Origin: Hirsutella rhossiliensis
Taxonomy: Eukaryota > Ascomycota > Sordariomycetes > Hypocreales > Ophiocordycipitaceae
DNA: 64,000 nt
Direction: 5' to 3'
NCBI RefSeq assembly: GCF_020360975.1
Contig: NW_025408680.1
Location: forward strand, 372,001 to 436,000
In this document: positions 1 through 11,640 of the stretch, in pieces
Position numbering within the stretch: the stretch's first letter is position 1
Layout: each line of letters begins with the position of its first letter
Translations under genes and position numbers: made by a program
The notes under the pieces: generated by a model
Told to the model about the DNA's origin: nothing
The model's database searches: none
The model's input: the letters and a program-made list of their open reading frames with translations, nothing else

Positions 1-895
1 CCCCTTGCCTGCTCCGCCCCTATGGTAACCCGTCCTAGTCGTCATCCTGAGACCGGTTCTCGACTGTGACGATGGCCATGGACTCCTGGCTTGGCCGTTG
101 TTGGCGCTGGCGTCACCGCTCCCACTCCATGTCCCGTCCCGCCGCCTCTCCGTCTCGCCGCCCTCCCTCCTATTCGACGCTGCAGAAAATAGCGTGGCAA
201 ATAACATCTCCGGCCGAGACCACGGTCTAGACCGCACGTGGCCGGATGGATATCTCCTTGTCCGGGCGCCTCCCGCGTCCGGCCTCTGCGCCAGGCGGGC
301 GATGCAAGTTGCGGTGCACACCTCTTCCCTACGAAGCGTCCCAAGTCCTCGCCGCCATCTCAACCCCCGGCCCTCGGCTCGTCTCTTTGGGGACCCACCC
401 TTTCATCTTTTTGAATTTTGAGCCGTCCGCCATGCAGGGCCGACAGCTTCCCAACCCCCCAAGCCCGCCCGCCCCCCGGCGATCCCCTTTGGCGCGTACA
501 AATGTAACTTTGTTGAATACCACACGTACGTATTTGTAGGCATATGCATACATATCACCGGCCTTTGCTCTTCCCACTCTCTCTCGCCTTCTGCTCTCTC
601 TTCCTCCTCTCTCACCACTTCTCGAACGCCCGACTCCTTCCCTCCGACCTCGTCCTCCTTTGCGCGCGCCGTTCCGGACGAGTCCCTCGCCGCAAGAATC
701 GCTCGTCCGGTCCGGAGAACCACCCCCGTCGCCTCACTGCGCGCTATTGCCTTTGTCCAGCTTGGGGTCCGGGCCGCGTTGCCGTCTGCCGTCGTCGATT
801 TCGAACATACGAATCCACAAAACCGTTCTACTTGGAAGTCGACTGTTTTCCCAGCAAGACTGGGGCTGAAAGGGGCCCTCGTCGTCGCAGCAGAG
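1..895. other. 5' flank of the first gene, no coding region seen
   Basis: Several short open frames cross here, but none shows a recognisable domain or coherent splice signals. From about 555 to 660 the plus strand is very rich in C and T, a common feature of filamentous fungal promoters and transcription starts, and it lies 240-340 bases before the first start codon. I read the stretch as promoter plus 5' leader of the gene starting at 896. An upstream neighbour outside the window could contribute its own flank in the first 500 bases. Confidence 0.5.
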
Positions 896-2828
896 ATGGC
901 ACATATCGCTCCGGATTACGACATCCACAAGCGCAAGCGAGACGTCGAGGACGGCGGACCCCAGTACCATTTGCCTTTGTCAACGACGAGCCATCAAGGT
1001 ACGCTCCTGTTGAGTTCCCTGGGGCTCACGTTGCTCTTTTCCTTCTCCGCTATTCTTCTGCGGCCTGTCTTGGTCAAGAGACATAAAAAGAAAGAAAAGG
1101 GAAAGAAAAAAGGAAGACCAATGCCTCCTGCTTGAGCGAAACCTTCCGAGACAGATGTCGAGACGCCGCCGGCATGTGGCGGACTCCTACTCACGCCCCC
1201 TGCTTCGTAAACGCCGGCCACGGTCGTCTGTTGCTTTCTGTACCTGCTTTCTGCCAACACGTCATGATCTTTCCCTTGACTCCGCCTCCTCTCTGTCTCC
1301 TATTATTCATCGCTAAATCTGCTCTGCATGCCATCGTTGGCCTTGTCTGACCTTTCCAGGAGGCGCCGGGTTTATCAACTACCTTCCCAGGACCAGCGCC
1401 GAGCGTCTCGGCCTCCTCCAGGGCGACGCGGATACGTTTAGCGACATCATCGGTCTGATTGGCGAGTACGAAGGAATGCCGGCCTGGCCCCCCTCTTACT
1501 TGCGAGGGCCGAAGCTCGCGTACTGACCGTCTTGCGCAGGCGTCTTGGAGCGGCACGAAAGCCTGGCGGCAAGCCTTGGGGCGAAGCTGACGGGGCCGAG
1601 GCTGCTCAAGGGCATTGAAAAGTTCTTTGACGGGCCCATCCGGACGAGCTCGTCGCAGCCCTACGTGACGGCCATCAGCTGGCTCGACATTGTGGCCTTT
1701 GCCAAGGCCAACCCCAACAGCTTTATGCTGACAACCATGGCCGACGGCACGCGGTGCTGCCACTTTGTATGCAAGGGCGTGCGGACCGAGATTTCAGAGG
1801 ACGACTGGCGCCTCATCTCGTCGGGCGCGTTCGACCGGTTTCAGCTGGAGCGGCCGTTTGAGGAGGACGAGACGGCGGAGCTGGCGACGCTCGACATTCT
1901 CGAGCAGCGGGCGTCGATTCTCTACAAAAAAGCCGACGAGGTGGCGGCTAGGGCTCGTATCCTTCACCACAAGCTCGGGCATCGGAGAGGCGACCTGGCA
2001 CGGCGGCGCAGGACACAGGAGGGCGGCGGGGCCCGTTTCCACGCCGTCAACCAGCCGGCCCGTCCCCCGGGCTTCGGCTCGTCGTACGATCTCCATGCCG
2101 ATCTGCTCCAGCAGTATATGGCGGCGCCGCAGACGACGTGCGTGCCGCCGTCCCGGTCCACGTCGGGTGCCGGCATGTCCGTGGCCAGCCTGGGGCCCCT
2201 GTCGCCGGCCAGGACGTCGCCGCACCGGCAGCAGCTTCACCGGCTCTCGCCGCAGGGCGCAGCCGCGGACGTCGGGGGCGAGGCGTACCGGGTGCTCATC
2301 ACGCAGAGCACGGACAAGCTGGCCAAGGGGGACATGATTCACCCGCCGTGCGACCGCTGCCGACGGCTCCGGCTGCAGTGCACCAAGCACCTGACGGCGT
2401 GCCAGGGGTGTACCAAGAAGCACGCCAAGTGCAGCTGGAGGTTCCTGACCGACGACGAGATTGCGTGGCTGAGGTCCGAGGCCGGCGCCGAGGGGGAGAC
2501 GACGGAAGGAGAGCAAGAAGGCGGCGGAGGGGGTACCGACTTTCGAGAGGCCCCCGTGGCGAGAGCGGCGGCCGGGGGAGAGGCCACGTCGTCGTCGGGG
2601 GCCACAATGAATGTGGCCGAGGGCGCATCGCGGCCGGCAAGCCGCGCCGGGCCGGAGCTCGGGGGGCGGCCGGCGATGCGCAGCCCGGACCCCTTTTCTG
2701 CGGTCAAGTCGGAGGCAAACCAGGAGACGCGGAGGAGCCAGTTGCCGCTGGGGCAGGAAGGACCAGCCCCGACGAGGGAGCAGTCGAGGTCGAGTCGCAT
2801 TTCATCGCTCATCACCGAGACTGGATAG
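896..2828 (+). CDS. Zn2Cys6-cluster nuclear protein, likely transcription regulator
   Basis: Three exons: 896-998, 1360-1473 and 1540-2828, giving about 501 residues. The start MAHIAPDYDIHKRKRD is the first ATG in a CT-rich leader. The N-terminal half (residues 35-200) is a well-ordered domain containing LGAKLTGPRLLKGIEKFF and a WRLISSGAFDRF segment. I do not know a named function for it. Residues about 343-376 hold six cysteines with spacing CX2CX6CX6CX2CX6C (CDRC..C..C..C..C), which is a Gal4-type binuclear zinc cluster, unusual in lying in the C-terminal half instead of at the N terminus. The tail after residue 390 is Glu/Gly/Ser-rich and probably disordered. Intron 1 is normal GT-AG (999-1359). 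Intron 2 needs a GA donor to keep the frame (see its own entry). DNA binding in the nucleus is inferred from the zinc cluster. Confidence 0.8.
1474..1539 (+). other. apparent GA-AG intron 2 of the first gene
   Basis: Exon 2 reads open to GEYE at 1472 and exon 3 reads GVLERHESLA from 1540. Joining 1473 to 1540 gives an uninterrupted GEYEGVLERHES. The intron would be 66 nt, start GAATGC, contain a good branch motif (tactgac, about 1520) and end in GCGCAG. The only nearby canonical donor, GT at 1466-1467, shifts the frame into a stop within about 25 codons. A single T-to-A change from GTATGC, a real GA-AG intron or a sequencing error would all explain this. Confidence 0.6.
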
Positions 2829-3726
2829 GGGGCGTCGAAGGACAAGTCTCGGCCCTGCGTCCAGGACGGGCTGGACATGGTGTAAGAGGAGGAAGAAGGA
2901 GTCGACGAGCACCTAGAGGCCAACGGTCAATCATGAAGCTCTGGACTATGATACCACCTACACCCGAGGACATTGCGTTTGGCCGTGTAAGAGGCATCAC
3001 TGGTTAATCACTGTACAAACTACAAAGTAATCGGTGTCAGTGACTTGTGGCAGAACATCGGTTGCAGTCACGCGCGAGGAGTACATATACATGATGAGCC
3101 TTTGGTGACCTGCTTTGGTGGAGAAGCGCTTGAACAAGCACGATTTTCATCATTTGCCTAGACGCAGCAATGGTATGACGTGCAGCCGGGATCCGGGGAT
3201 GGTAGGCTGAGCGGCATTGAATTTTAATATCTTTCAAAGATGCGGCAGTTTGTCCGTCGCACGTGGTAGAGACTGGGACACTCTTGTCTAAAAAAAAGAA
3301 GAAAGAATAAACAGGGAAGCACGCAGCAGATTCATCTTCGACGCCATCATCATCAACCCGTGTGATGCAGAGACCTCGAAGCACAGTGCCGGTTTGGCAG
3401 TGCACGGTAGGCCTCTGACGTCTGCAAGCTCACTGACCGACCCACCTCGAATCCAGACCCGCGGGGTGGGCGGTACGTACCTGCACCGGCGTGCATTCAC
3501 CTGCAGCGGCAGGAAGAAAAAGTTTGGAGCCTCAATTCGCCAACCATCATATCTCAAACCCTTTTCTCTTCCTCCCCCCCCCCCTCTTCAAGCTGGCGCT
3601 CGACTCCCTCAAACCACGCGACGGATGGCAAAGCACATGTCTATGGCGGCCAGGTAACCCGCGCTTCGCTCTCTCCTCCCACACCCGATTGCCTCGACGG
3701 CCACGCGTCCACAAGGCGAGCCCGCC
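2829..3726. other. intergenic region with promoter of the carrier gene
   Basis: No supported gene. It holds the 3' end of the upstream gene and the 5' leader of the carrier gene. A pyrimidine run including 12 consecutive C residues lies at about 3565-3592, 135 bases before the carrier start codon, and fits a fungal promoter or transcription-start tract. Confidence 0.5.
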
Positions 3727-4987
3727 ATGGCGCAGCCTCAACGATTCATCGACGGCCGCGACGACGCCCGGCCCTTTCAGCACCCACACGCGACTGTCGA
3801 GCACGCGGCGCTCGTCCAGTCGCGCGAGACGGGCGATGTCATCCCCGACGACTCGCCCCCCGAGGGCCACGTCAAGGCCCTGCCCTTTGCCAAGTCCTGG
3901 GTTCACTTCATGGCTGGAGGGTATGTCGGGCCTGGCGCATCCCGCGCGCAACCTCGGGCTGACGCGGGCGTCCCTCTAGAGTCGGCGGCATGGCGGCTGC
4001 TACGTTGACGGCGCCCCTCGACGTCCTCAAGACGAGGCTGCAGTCGGACATTTACCAGGCCCAGCTGCGAGCCAAGTCGCACGCCATTCGACGCCTGAAC
4101 CCCGCGAGCGCCGCCCTATACCACCTCACCGACACGTTGCAGATCCTCGCCTCGGTCTACCGCACTGAGGGCCCCAGGGCTCTGTTCAAGGGCCTCGGGC
4201 CCAACCTCATCGGCGTTGTGCCCGCGAGGAGTATCAACTTTTACGTCTACGGCAATGGCAAGCGCCTCATCTCGCAGTACTGGAACCGCGGGCAAGAGGC
4301 CCCCTGGGTGCATCTGTTGGCCGGGGTGGCGGCCGGGGTGGCGACATCGACGGCGACGAACCCCATCTGGATGGTAAAAACGAGGTTGCAGCTCGACAAG
4401 AACGTCGCAGAGCGCAGCGGCGGCGCCATGAAGCGGCAGTACCGCAACAGCGTCGACTGCGTGCGGCAGATTGTGCGCAACGAAGGCGTCGGCAGCCTCT
4501 ACCGGGGCATGAGCGCCAGCTACCTCGGCGTCGTCGAGTCGACGATGCAGTGGATGCTCTACGAGCAGCTCAAGGCGGCCCTGGCCCGGCGCGAGGCGCG
4601 CATCGTGAGCAGCGGCAGGGAAAAGACGTGGTGGGACAAGTCGATCGATTGGACGGGCAAGGTGGGCGCGGCGGGGGGCGCCAAGCTGTTTGCCGCCGTC
4701 CTGGCCTATCCCCACGAGGTGAGTGGCGCGGCGCGCATGGATGCGTTTGGGGACTGACCCTTGTGCGCTGCTAGGTGGCTCGAACGCGACTGCGCCAAGC
4801 GCCCATGGACAATGGGCAGCCCAAGTACACGGGCCTGATCCAGTGCTTCAAGCTCGTGTGGAAAGAACAAGGCATGATGGGCCTGTACGGCGGGCTGACG
4901 CCGCACCTGATGAGGACCGTGCCCAGCGCCGCCATTATGTTTGGCATGTACGAGGGCATTCTGCGGCTCTTCAACACGCCGGCGTAA
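3727..4987 (+). CDS. RIM2: mitochondrial pyrimidine nucleotide carrier, RIM2 type
   Basis: Exons 3727-3920, 3980-4718 and 4775-4987 give about 381 residues, close to the yeast RIM2 length. Introns are GTATGT..TAG and GTGAGT..TAG. Three mitochondrial carrier repeats are visible, each with the PxD/E-x-x-[KR]-x-[RK] signature: APLDVLKTRLQSD in repeat 1, NPIWMVKTRLQLD in repeat 2 (a typical charged-to-aromatic variant) and YPHEVARTRLRQ in repeat 3. The block YRGMSASYLGVVESTMQWML and the C-terminal GLTPHLMRTVPSAAIMFG are characteristic of the RIM2/SLC25A33-36 branch. Known function of that branch: exchange of pyrimidine (deoxy)nucleoside triphosphates across the inner mitochondrial membrane, needed for mitochondrial DNA and RNA synthesis. 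About 65 residues precede the first repeat, as in other fungal members. Confidence 0.93.
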
Positions 4988-5600
4988 CAGACGTGTGCCT
5001 GTTGCTGTATATTTCCGACATGTTGTACGATATGACGCGCGGAGCGCCGGAATGTGATACCGGACGGTCGATGCCCCTCTGGATCTGGCGTTCTGGAAAA
5101 AGGTTACTTGGCTAAATGAAGGTCCAAGTCACGGATGAGACGTGGATGGTGTCGGGGAAGACGCCCATGTCGACTAAAGCATCTCTGATCATGTCTGTTG
5201 TTGCATTGGTCGCGTACGTGGTGAACAAGCCTGTAACGTGGACATGACTCATACGCTGTCCTCGGAGTCTGGCGATGGAAGGCCAATTCCATGCGGCAGC
5301 GGGGTTGCGAGCTCTGTAGAATCTGCCGGGCCCGTTTTTCAGCCGTTGATGGAACCGGCCGCGCGCAACGGCTTTCAAGGCCAAGGGCGGCGGCGTTGTT
5401 CTTGACTCGGTCGTCCGGCAAGCTTATTCTCGCCAATCCCTCCCCGCACCATCTCAATCCCGGGGGGCGGTTGTGTTGTGGGGGGGGGGGGAGGGCGATG
5501 CGCCCCGTCGTCACTGCTTCTTTCCTTTATCCGTTCGGTTATGCAGAGCTGGTTCTTGCGATCCCCTCATCGACCAAAGACATCAAGAAGGCGGACCCGG
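4988..5600. other. intergenic region before the transcription factor gene
   Basis: No gene supported. A run of 12 G residues sits at 5480-5491, about 110 bases upstream of the next start codon. The rest looks like an ordinary 3' flank plus promoter. The short open frames overlapping the run are shadows of the downstream exon. Confidence 0.45.
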
Positions 5601-8257
5601 ATGCTCGCGGAGCCGCCGTCCAGCATGGACCTCGCAAGCCGGCCGCTCACCAAGCGGCCACGCGCGTCGCTGGCCTGCAACGCGTGTCGCCAGACAAAGT
5701 CCAAGGTGAGAGGCCTCGAGTGGGGTGGCCGCCAATTCGAGGCAGATACTCAGCTGCTCACCGCCATTCGCCCCCAGTGCGACGGCAACCGACCCGTCTG
5801 CGAGCGCTGCAGAAACAATGGCAGCGCCTGCGTCTACACCCAGGGCGGCCGCGACAAGCGCATGGAGCGCCAGGAGGAGCGCAGGGCAAACATGGCCCTC
5901 GTCAGCCGCGTCAAGGAGCTCGAAGCCCGCCTGGCCGCCGCCACCGCCCGCCAGACCCCGGACCCGACTCCCAAAGACCGTCCCGCCGACCCCCTCGAGG
6001 CCCTGCCCGACGCCGGGACCAAGGCCGCTGTCCGGACCGCCGAATCGATGACGACGGCCGACGCCATCGCCACCGGCCTCTTCGACCAGCCGCCCGCCGT
6101 CGACATTGGCTACTTTGGTAAGACGCCGCTGCTTCTCCCGTTGAACCATACAAGCATACTCAGCCCCGTCTTCGGCAGGGTCGAGCTCCAACCACGCCTT
6201 CTTCTGGTCCCTGTCGGCCAGCATTGAAAACGTCGGCCACCGCAGCGCCTGTCGCTACCAGGAGCCCTTCTCGCGCCAGGGCCCGGCCGTCGACCACCGC
6301 CCTCGCCACCCGGCAGAGCCGGCGTCCGCGAGTCATGCTGCGCCGCCGGCGCCGGTCTCGGACGACGATTCCTTCCCGGAGCCTCGCCTGGCCGTCGAGT
6401 GGACCACCCGCTTCTTCGACACCGTCGGCACCGTCTTGCCCTATATTGGCGAGTCAGACGTCCTCCGCGAGATTGACAAGATTGATACCCGCGGCCAGGG
6501 GTGGCAGTCGGCCGGCCGCTCCACACAGGCCCTGCTCAGCATCGTCTTTGCCCAGGCCCTGTACGCCATGGGCGGCGAGCGTTCGCCTGAGCCCTTTTAT
6601 CGACGCGCCTTGAGCTTGCTGGATGAAAAAACGGTTTACATCCCCACCATCGACGCGCGTATGCCGCATCTGCATGCCCCCCCTTTCACCCCCTCACACG
6701 ATGCTGACCATGAGCAGTTCAAGCGTTGCTTCTTCTCGCCAGCCTCCAGCAGAACACGCAGCGATCCATGGAGAGTTGGACACCGCACTACCGCGCCGTC
6801 CGGATCTCCTATCAGCTCGGCATCCACGCGCCGGCGTCGTACGAGTACCTGGGCATCCAGGAGAAAGAGATTCGCTCGAGGCTGTGGTTTGCCGTCGTGA
6901 ACCAGGACAGGTGAGCTTCCGCCGCCCGAATGGCACCGTATGGCACTGACCCCTGTCCCCTCGATAGGATCCTGACGGCTGGCCTGGCCCGTCCCTGTCT
7001 CATCCCGTTGCAACACGTCCGCATGGAGCTCACAGACTTCCTGGGTCCCCTGCGCCCGATCCGGACCGCCGACATGTCGTGTCCCAAGGAGAGCTTGGTT
7101 TACTTCCGCCATCTCATGTAATGGACTGCGACCCTTCTCCCCTTTCCTCCTCCTACTCCTGGGCTAAGCTGACAAACTATTCCATGACAGAGCCCTGCAC
7201 GAAATTCTCGGCATCACCGTCGACTCCATCTACAGCTCCAACATCAGCTCGTCTAGCAGACTCGCGCTCGGAGACTTGTTGGCCAAGACGGTTGATCTTT
7301 CCTGGAGACTCGAGAAGTGGCGCGAGAGCGCAGCCCCTCCCGGCATCGTCAGCGCCGACGCCGACTTCGGCACGTGGACGGCGGCGGGCTTCGAGGCCGA
7401 GCGATACACCATCCTCCTCTCCATCTTCCACTACCGCGCCATGATGCTTCTGCACGGGTCGCTGCTGATGAGGGTCCTGGAGCGAGTCACGAGCTTCGGG
7501 CAGGATGCCTCCTCGGGCGTTCTCCAGGACGCGGCCCTGTCTCTCTTGAGCAACTACCTGCGGGCCATTCGGGACTGGCTCCGCCTCATCAACGGCATCC
7601 TCCGCCACGGGCGCTCGTTCCTTAACCGAAATGCGGTGTGGTGGACGAGCAACTACATGAGTAGGTTCTCTCCGTCCTGGGCCCCGTAGAGACGGCGTGC
7701 TGATACATGTTCCTCACGCAGTGCTCTCTACATGTATTCATACGTTTGCCTTTTGGCAGCTGTCGTCAAACCTCAAGTCGAGCATGGCAGTTCTCAGCGT
7801 CCACACCAACGACGTTGAGGCCCTCCTCCGGGGTAGCCTCGACACGCTGAAGCTCCTGGGGGGCACCAGCATCATGAGCCGCAAGGCACATCGCTGTCTC
7901 CAGCGATACATGGAGTTCTTGAATAACATGCGCCCGCCTACCGGCAGCTCCATGAACACGGGCGCCGTAACCAGCGAGGTCGGCGCTCTCTCGGCCCCGG
8001 CCACCGAGCCGACCCGCGCATCGCCCACCGCTTGCGACCAGACCGACGAAGGCCTGCCGCCGACGGACCCGCCGGAAATGCAGTGGACCCCGGCGAACCC
8101 GGTCGGCGAGGGCCTGTCGGTTGAGATTGGCAACGACGTGATTGCCAGCTGCATTGATGACATGTTTGGCAGCCTCGACCACGACAGCTTTATGAATACA
8201 CACTTTTTTGGCCTCGAGCAGGCAATCAGCGACTTTGACGCCTGCGGTTTCATCTAG
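5601..8257 (+). CDS. Zn2Cys6 fungal-specific transcription factor
   Basis: Seven exons with canonical introns: 5601-5705, 5778-6117, 6179-6658, 6718-6910, 6968-7117, 7191-7660 and 7722-8257, total about 757 residues. The zinc cluster ACNACRQTKSK-CDGNRPVCERC is split by intron 1 and has spacing CX2CX6CX6CX2CX6C (residues 26-53). A basic linker and short coiled coil follow (RMERQEERRANMALVSRVKELEARL, with a gap-free heptad-like pattern). The middle, residues about 190-450, matches the fungal-specific regulatory domain (Fungal_trans): IVFAQALYAMGG, LLLLASLQQNTQRS and YRAVRISYQLGIHAP. The alternative start at 5625 is in the same frame. It is a nuclear activator or repressor with an unknown target. 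Its downstream neighbours are decayed monooxygenase, FAH-family and DUF3500 genes, so a former pathway-specific role is plausible but inferred. Confidence 0.9.
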
Positions 8258-8378
8258 CCGCGTGTTGTGGCAATCACGTCCCGACGCGCAATGTACTCCC
8301 CTTTACTGAACGGCTTCAAATTTACATTTGAACATCGAAGTGCCCTCATCACGAAGGGATCCTGTAACTCTACCCCCC

Positions 8379-9610
8379 TCAACCTTCAGGACCCTTGGAA
8401 AAGCCTACCTTTATACAGTTCGCCAACTTGTGGCCGACTTCCATCATGCAGTTGTGGGAACAATCATCTGGACCTCGGACGATGCCCATTCTATCCGGGA
8501 CGACGCCCTCCTTGATTCTGCACGCAGGAAACTGCCTGTCGCGCTCTTCCTTGGTCTCCTCCTGGCCCAGATGCAGGGTGCGCCCCGAAAGCGCCGCCAG
8601 CTCGACCAGCCTCGTCGTGCGCTCCTTTCGGAGAAGCCCATACACTTGGAGGCACTTATTGATCGCCGCAGGCGTCGAGCCAGGCGCCCTGGCCAGCACC
8701 TCGGCCAGCACCGCTCCGTCCTCGATGGCCATGGATGCCCCTTGGTTAAGGTGCGGCAGGGTGGGATGGCACGCGCCGCCCATTAAGGCAACGCCGCCGT
8801 GGACCCAGGTCGGCAACAGCTCGTGCACACGCAGCTTCCACTGGCACACCTCGCCGTCTGGGATTAGGCTCTGCAGGCGTTGGACGAGGGGGCAAAAGTC
8901 GGAAACGGCTCGCAGCATGGCTCCCTTGAAACCCTTGGTCGTGTACGTCGCCGACGGCGCGGCGGCAAGGTTTGTATCGGGCTGGATTGATGACATGTTG
9001 TACAGCGTCTTGGCCGCGACGAGGTACTCTATCCAGGGCCGCTTTTCGCCTATCCACCGCGTCGCCTCGTTGCCGTCGAGCAGGGCCATCATCTCCGGGT
9101 CCGAGACCATCTTGTCGCGAGGCAGCACCACCTGGTAGGTGGCCTGGCCTGTATCCTGTGCCGGCGCGGCGGCGCGCCTCTGCCCGAGCAGCTGTGCGCG
9201 GGTGGCGGACTTGACCCCATCTGCCGCGAGGAGCACGCCGACCGTCACGCGATACGACTGGCCGTGCCCAGCCGTGACGGTGAAGGTGGGCTGCGACCCG
9301 AACGTGTCTACGCGCCCCAGCGTGTGGCCGAAGTTGAATTTCACGGCGGGCCGTGGTCTTGCAAGCTTCGTGTAGCCCGCCTGCGAGAGAGGCCCGATGT
9401 CCTGTACAACAGGTAAACCGTACTTTTCGCGGATGTCGGACTTGTCTACGTGGGTGAATTCTCGATTGGAGATGCCATCTTTTCGAAGGTGTAGCACAGA
9501 TGGCGGCGCGAGCACGAGTCATAGTGGCCTCGTAAAGAAGAAGACATGCTGGATCGATCGTCCAAGGGAACTCGCATCTGCTCCGACAATGGCGATGCGC
9601 AGAGCTGTTG
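8379..9610 (-). pseudogene. decayed FAD-dependent monooxygenase (salicylate hydroxylase-like)
   Basis: From the right end, the minus strand reads ALRIAIVGADASSLG, the start of an FAD-binding beta-alpha-beta fold. The GxGxxG pattern is lost and a stop follows about 20 residues later. After a gap equal to roughly 60-70 missing residues the frame resumes from about 9515 without an ATG and stays open for 378 codons to 8379. Family motifs are present but altered: LLAADGVKSATR (normally GADGIKS) and MGGACHPTLPHLNQGASMAIED, where the FAD-contacting Asp of the GD motif is Gly. Normal family members are about 400-450 residues. Loss of the N-terminal dinucleotide-binding region and of the GD Asp argues that the protein is not functional. 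Relatives hydroxylate aromatic acids using NAD(P)H. Confidence 0.8.
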
Positions 9611-10467
9611 GACTCTGCGAGTCGGCCTCGGACGTGGAGTTCTCACGAGTACATATTGCTGCTACCGGGGTCGTTCGGGAATATTGAGATATGCTCAAGC
9701 ATTTGCAAGTTCCTTGACGACAGGTGACGTTCAGCTTGCATTGCAGGACCAGGATCCAGCATGGGTGGCCCGGCTCCAAAGGGGCCTTTCCGACCAGTCA
9801 CAGTCAACAATGCGCCGGCACGGGCCAAGTTGTTCCCTGGGCTCGTCGGAGAAGATTTCCAGGAACGCTAGTTATAAGATCGAACACGTCGGGAACTGCA
9901 CCTATCCAACCCCTTTTCATCCTCGGCCTTGACACAGTTGGGTTCGGGCTCGTGGCTGACGTATGTGACTACACGCGTACACGTGCAGGCAAAGAAGTCG
10001 TGAAGGCGACGGTGGAGGATCTGCAGCCGGATGTGCTTGTGAGAGACCACCCCCCCGGCGATACTTTGAAGCTTTGGCGCACGCAAGAGCCTCGTAGTGG
10101 CTGCTTGGAGCTACGAATAGACGCCGGCCAGGCGTAGCTTTGTGCGTCCATGTGGTCGGCCGAGGAGAGCAGAGAAATGCAAAATATTGCGAGGGCTGTT
10201 CGGCCAGATATCAAGACGTACGCTATACCGCCAGGTCGAGATGTCATCGTTGCCCACCTAAAAGAACATATTCGAGCTTTGCTGGGCGGGAAATTTAACT
10301 CTGAAATGACAACATGGAAAGAAGACGGGGTGATGCAAAGAGGCTGGGATTTCAGAACAACATAGGCAACCAACCAACCATTCTTGATTATTCCGGCTCC
10401 TCGAGAATGGTCACTTGCATTCCGATCTTGGCCGGTCTTCTTTTGAAAAGTACCATGCATGCGTCAT
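9611..10467. other. gene-poor stretch, possible unrecognised relic
   Basis: No intact gene. On the plus strand 9990-10365 short frames such as VVKATVEDLQPDVLV and, further on, an ALLGG-containing helix-like segment have protein-like character, but I cannot place them in a family. They may be remains of another cluster gene. A small repeat of CCAA units lies near 10370. Confidence 0.3.
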
Positions 10468-11640
10468 TCAGCACAAACACGTCGTAGTCGACTCGTGGCT
10501 CGTTTTAAACACTTTGAACGACGTCCCGATGTGCGAGCAGATCTCGTCTCCTCCTCGAAGCGTGACCTTTGGCCTTCTCCCCACGCCCAAGCCTTCGGGT
10601 GTGCCGGTCAAGATCAACGTCCCCGGGGGCAAAGTCGTGCTTTGCGACAACAAGCTGACTAGTCGGGAGACACCAAAGATCAGGTCACTGCAGTGCGTAC
10701 TGCATGTTAGTGAAATTCACATCGGTCCCTTGTGTGCGCAAGGTACTGACTGTACCGCAGTCCCGCAGGATCTCGCCGTTCTTTAAGCCCCTTACACTTA
10801 GCCTCGAGGGGTCCTGGATGACTTCGGTCGAGACCAAAGTCGGGTCTGAAGATCGATTAGTTTGAGTGGCATTTTTAAGAGTAATGAGATCCTAGGCAGT
10901 GCCGAGCCGTCACTGGCATATCGAGCATGGCCCATCGAAGCCTTTGGAAAAGCATCACTGACTCTGGGCAAACTGGCTCGTACTGCTTGACACGTTGTTG
11001 CACGCAGTGTAGCCCAGAACGTGAGCCATGGCTTCTATTTCACCAACGTTCTTGGCGCTTTTGCCAATGACGACGTCAAGTTCTCCTCGTAGTCTCCGCA
11101 GTCATCCTGCTTGCGTGAGACTTGGTAGCTCGGTTGGGAAAGGCCAGGGGTCTACGAGCGCCGTATTTGGTTTCCTGAAAAAGCCTGGATGAAGTATCGT
11201 GCTCTGACCTCACGTACCTCGGGTGGCACCGCTGAGAAAGGAAAGGGGACTGGACAAACGTGAAAACGGTCGGAAGCTCTCGGATTGTCATATTGACTTC
11301 GCGAACATGTTCTCTATACTGCAAGATGCCGTGATAGTATGTGAGTGGCTGATGATCCAGTCGCGCAGGCTGCTCGGAATCACCTACGTTGAGCCCAATG
11401 CATCGAGTTGTTCCAATCTCGTCGGCCGCCAACGGGGACGGCACACGAAGGATCTCTGCCGTCTCCGCAGTTCGCTCGCCGGGGGCCAAGACAGACGCTC
11501 CGGAGAAACTTGGGCAACAACTGAGAGTCCCTGGCGAAGAGCGACGCCGACATCTAGATTGTGCTGCACCGGCTCACCGATTACCACTATGGATGAATTG
11601 GACTTGGGGACGAAATGAACTAGGCCTTCGTTTGCCTCGA
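10468..11640 (-). pseudogene. decayed fumarylacetoacetate hydrolase (FAH) family gene
   Basis: Read on the minus strand from 11640 to 10468, successive frames give the parts of an FAH-family protein in the right order: an N-terminal LVHFVPKSN..VVIGEPV region, SPLAADEIGTTRCIGLN, LPTVFT (the YPTVFTKP motif), VVIGKSAKNV..MAHVLGYTACN, SSTSQFAQSQ followed by a stop where the family has Trp, CFSKGFDGPC, STEVIQDPSRLSV, and finally LPPGTLILTGTPEGLGVG at 10580-10650. The frame changes several times and at least two in-frame TGA codons replace expected residues; the one after FAQSQ is a Trp TGG-to-TGA change. Family members cleave or isomerise acylpyruvates and related ring-cleavage products of aromatic catabolism. 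It lies in the same orientation as the monooxygenase relic. Confidence 0.8.

Noticed and set aside
544..1086. 180-codon plus-strand frame over the leader and first exon
   Set aside because: It reads through in a different frame from the MAHIAPDYD exon, has no domain, and crosses the intron 1 donor. A composition shadow.
1794..2516. 240-codon minus-strand frame opposite the first gene
   Set aside because: Arg/Leu/Ala-rich antisense shadow of the zinc-cluster exon; no domain and no independent splice signals.
5291..6121. 276-codon plus-strand frame overlapping the transcription factor start
   Set aside because: Out of frame with the zinc cluster; Arg/Pro/Gly-rich as expected from a shadow of GC-rich coding DNA.
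9868..10460. Minus-strand frame of 163 codons and neighbours as a gene
   Set aside because: No family match; lies between two relics and could be decayed sequence only.
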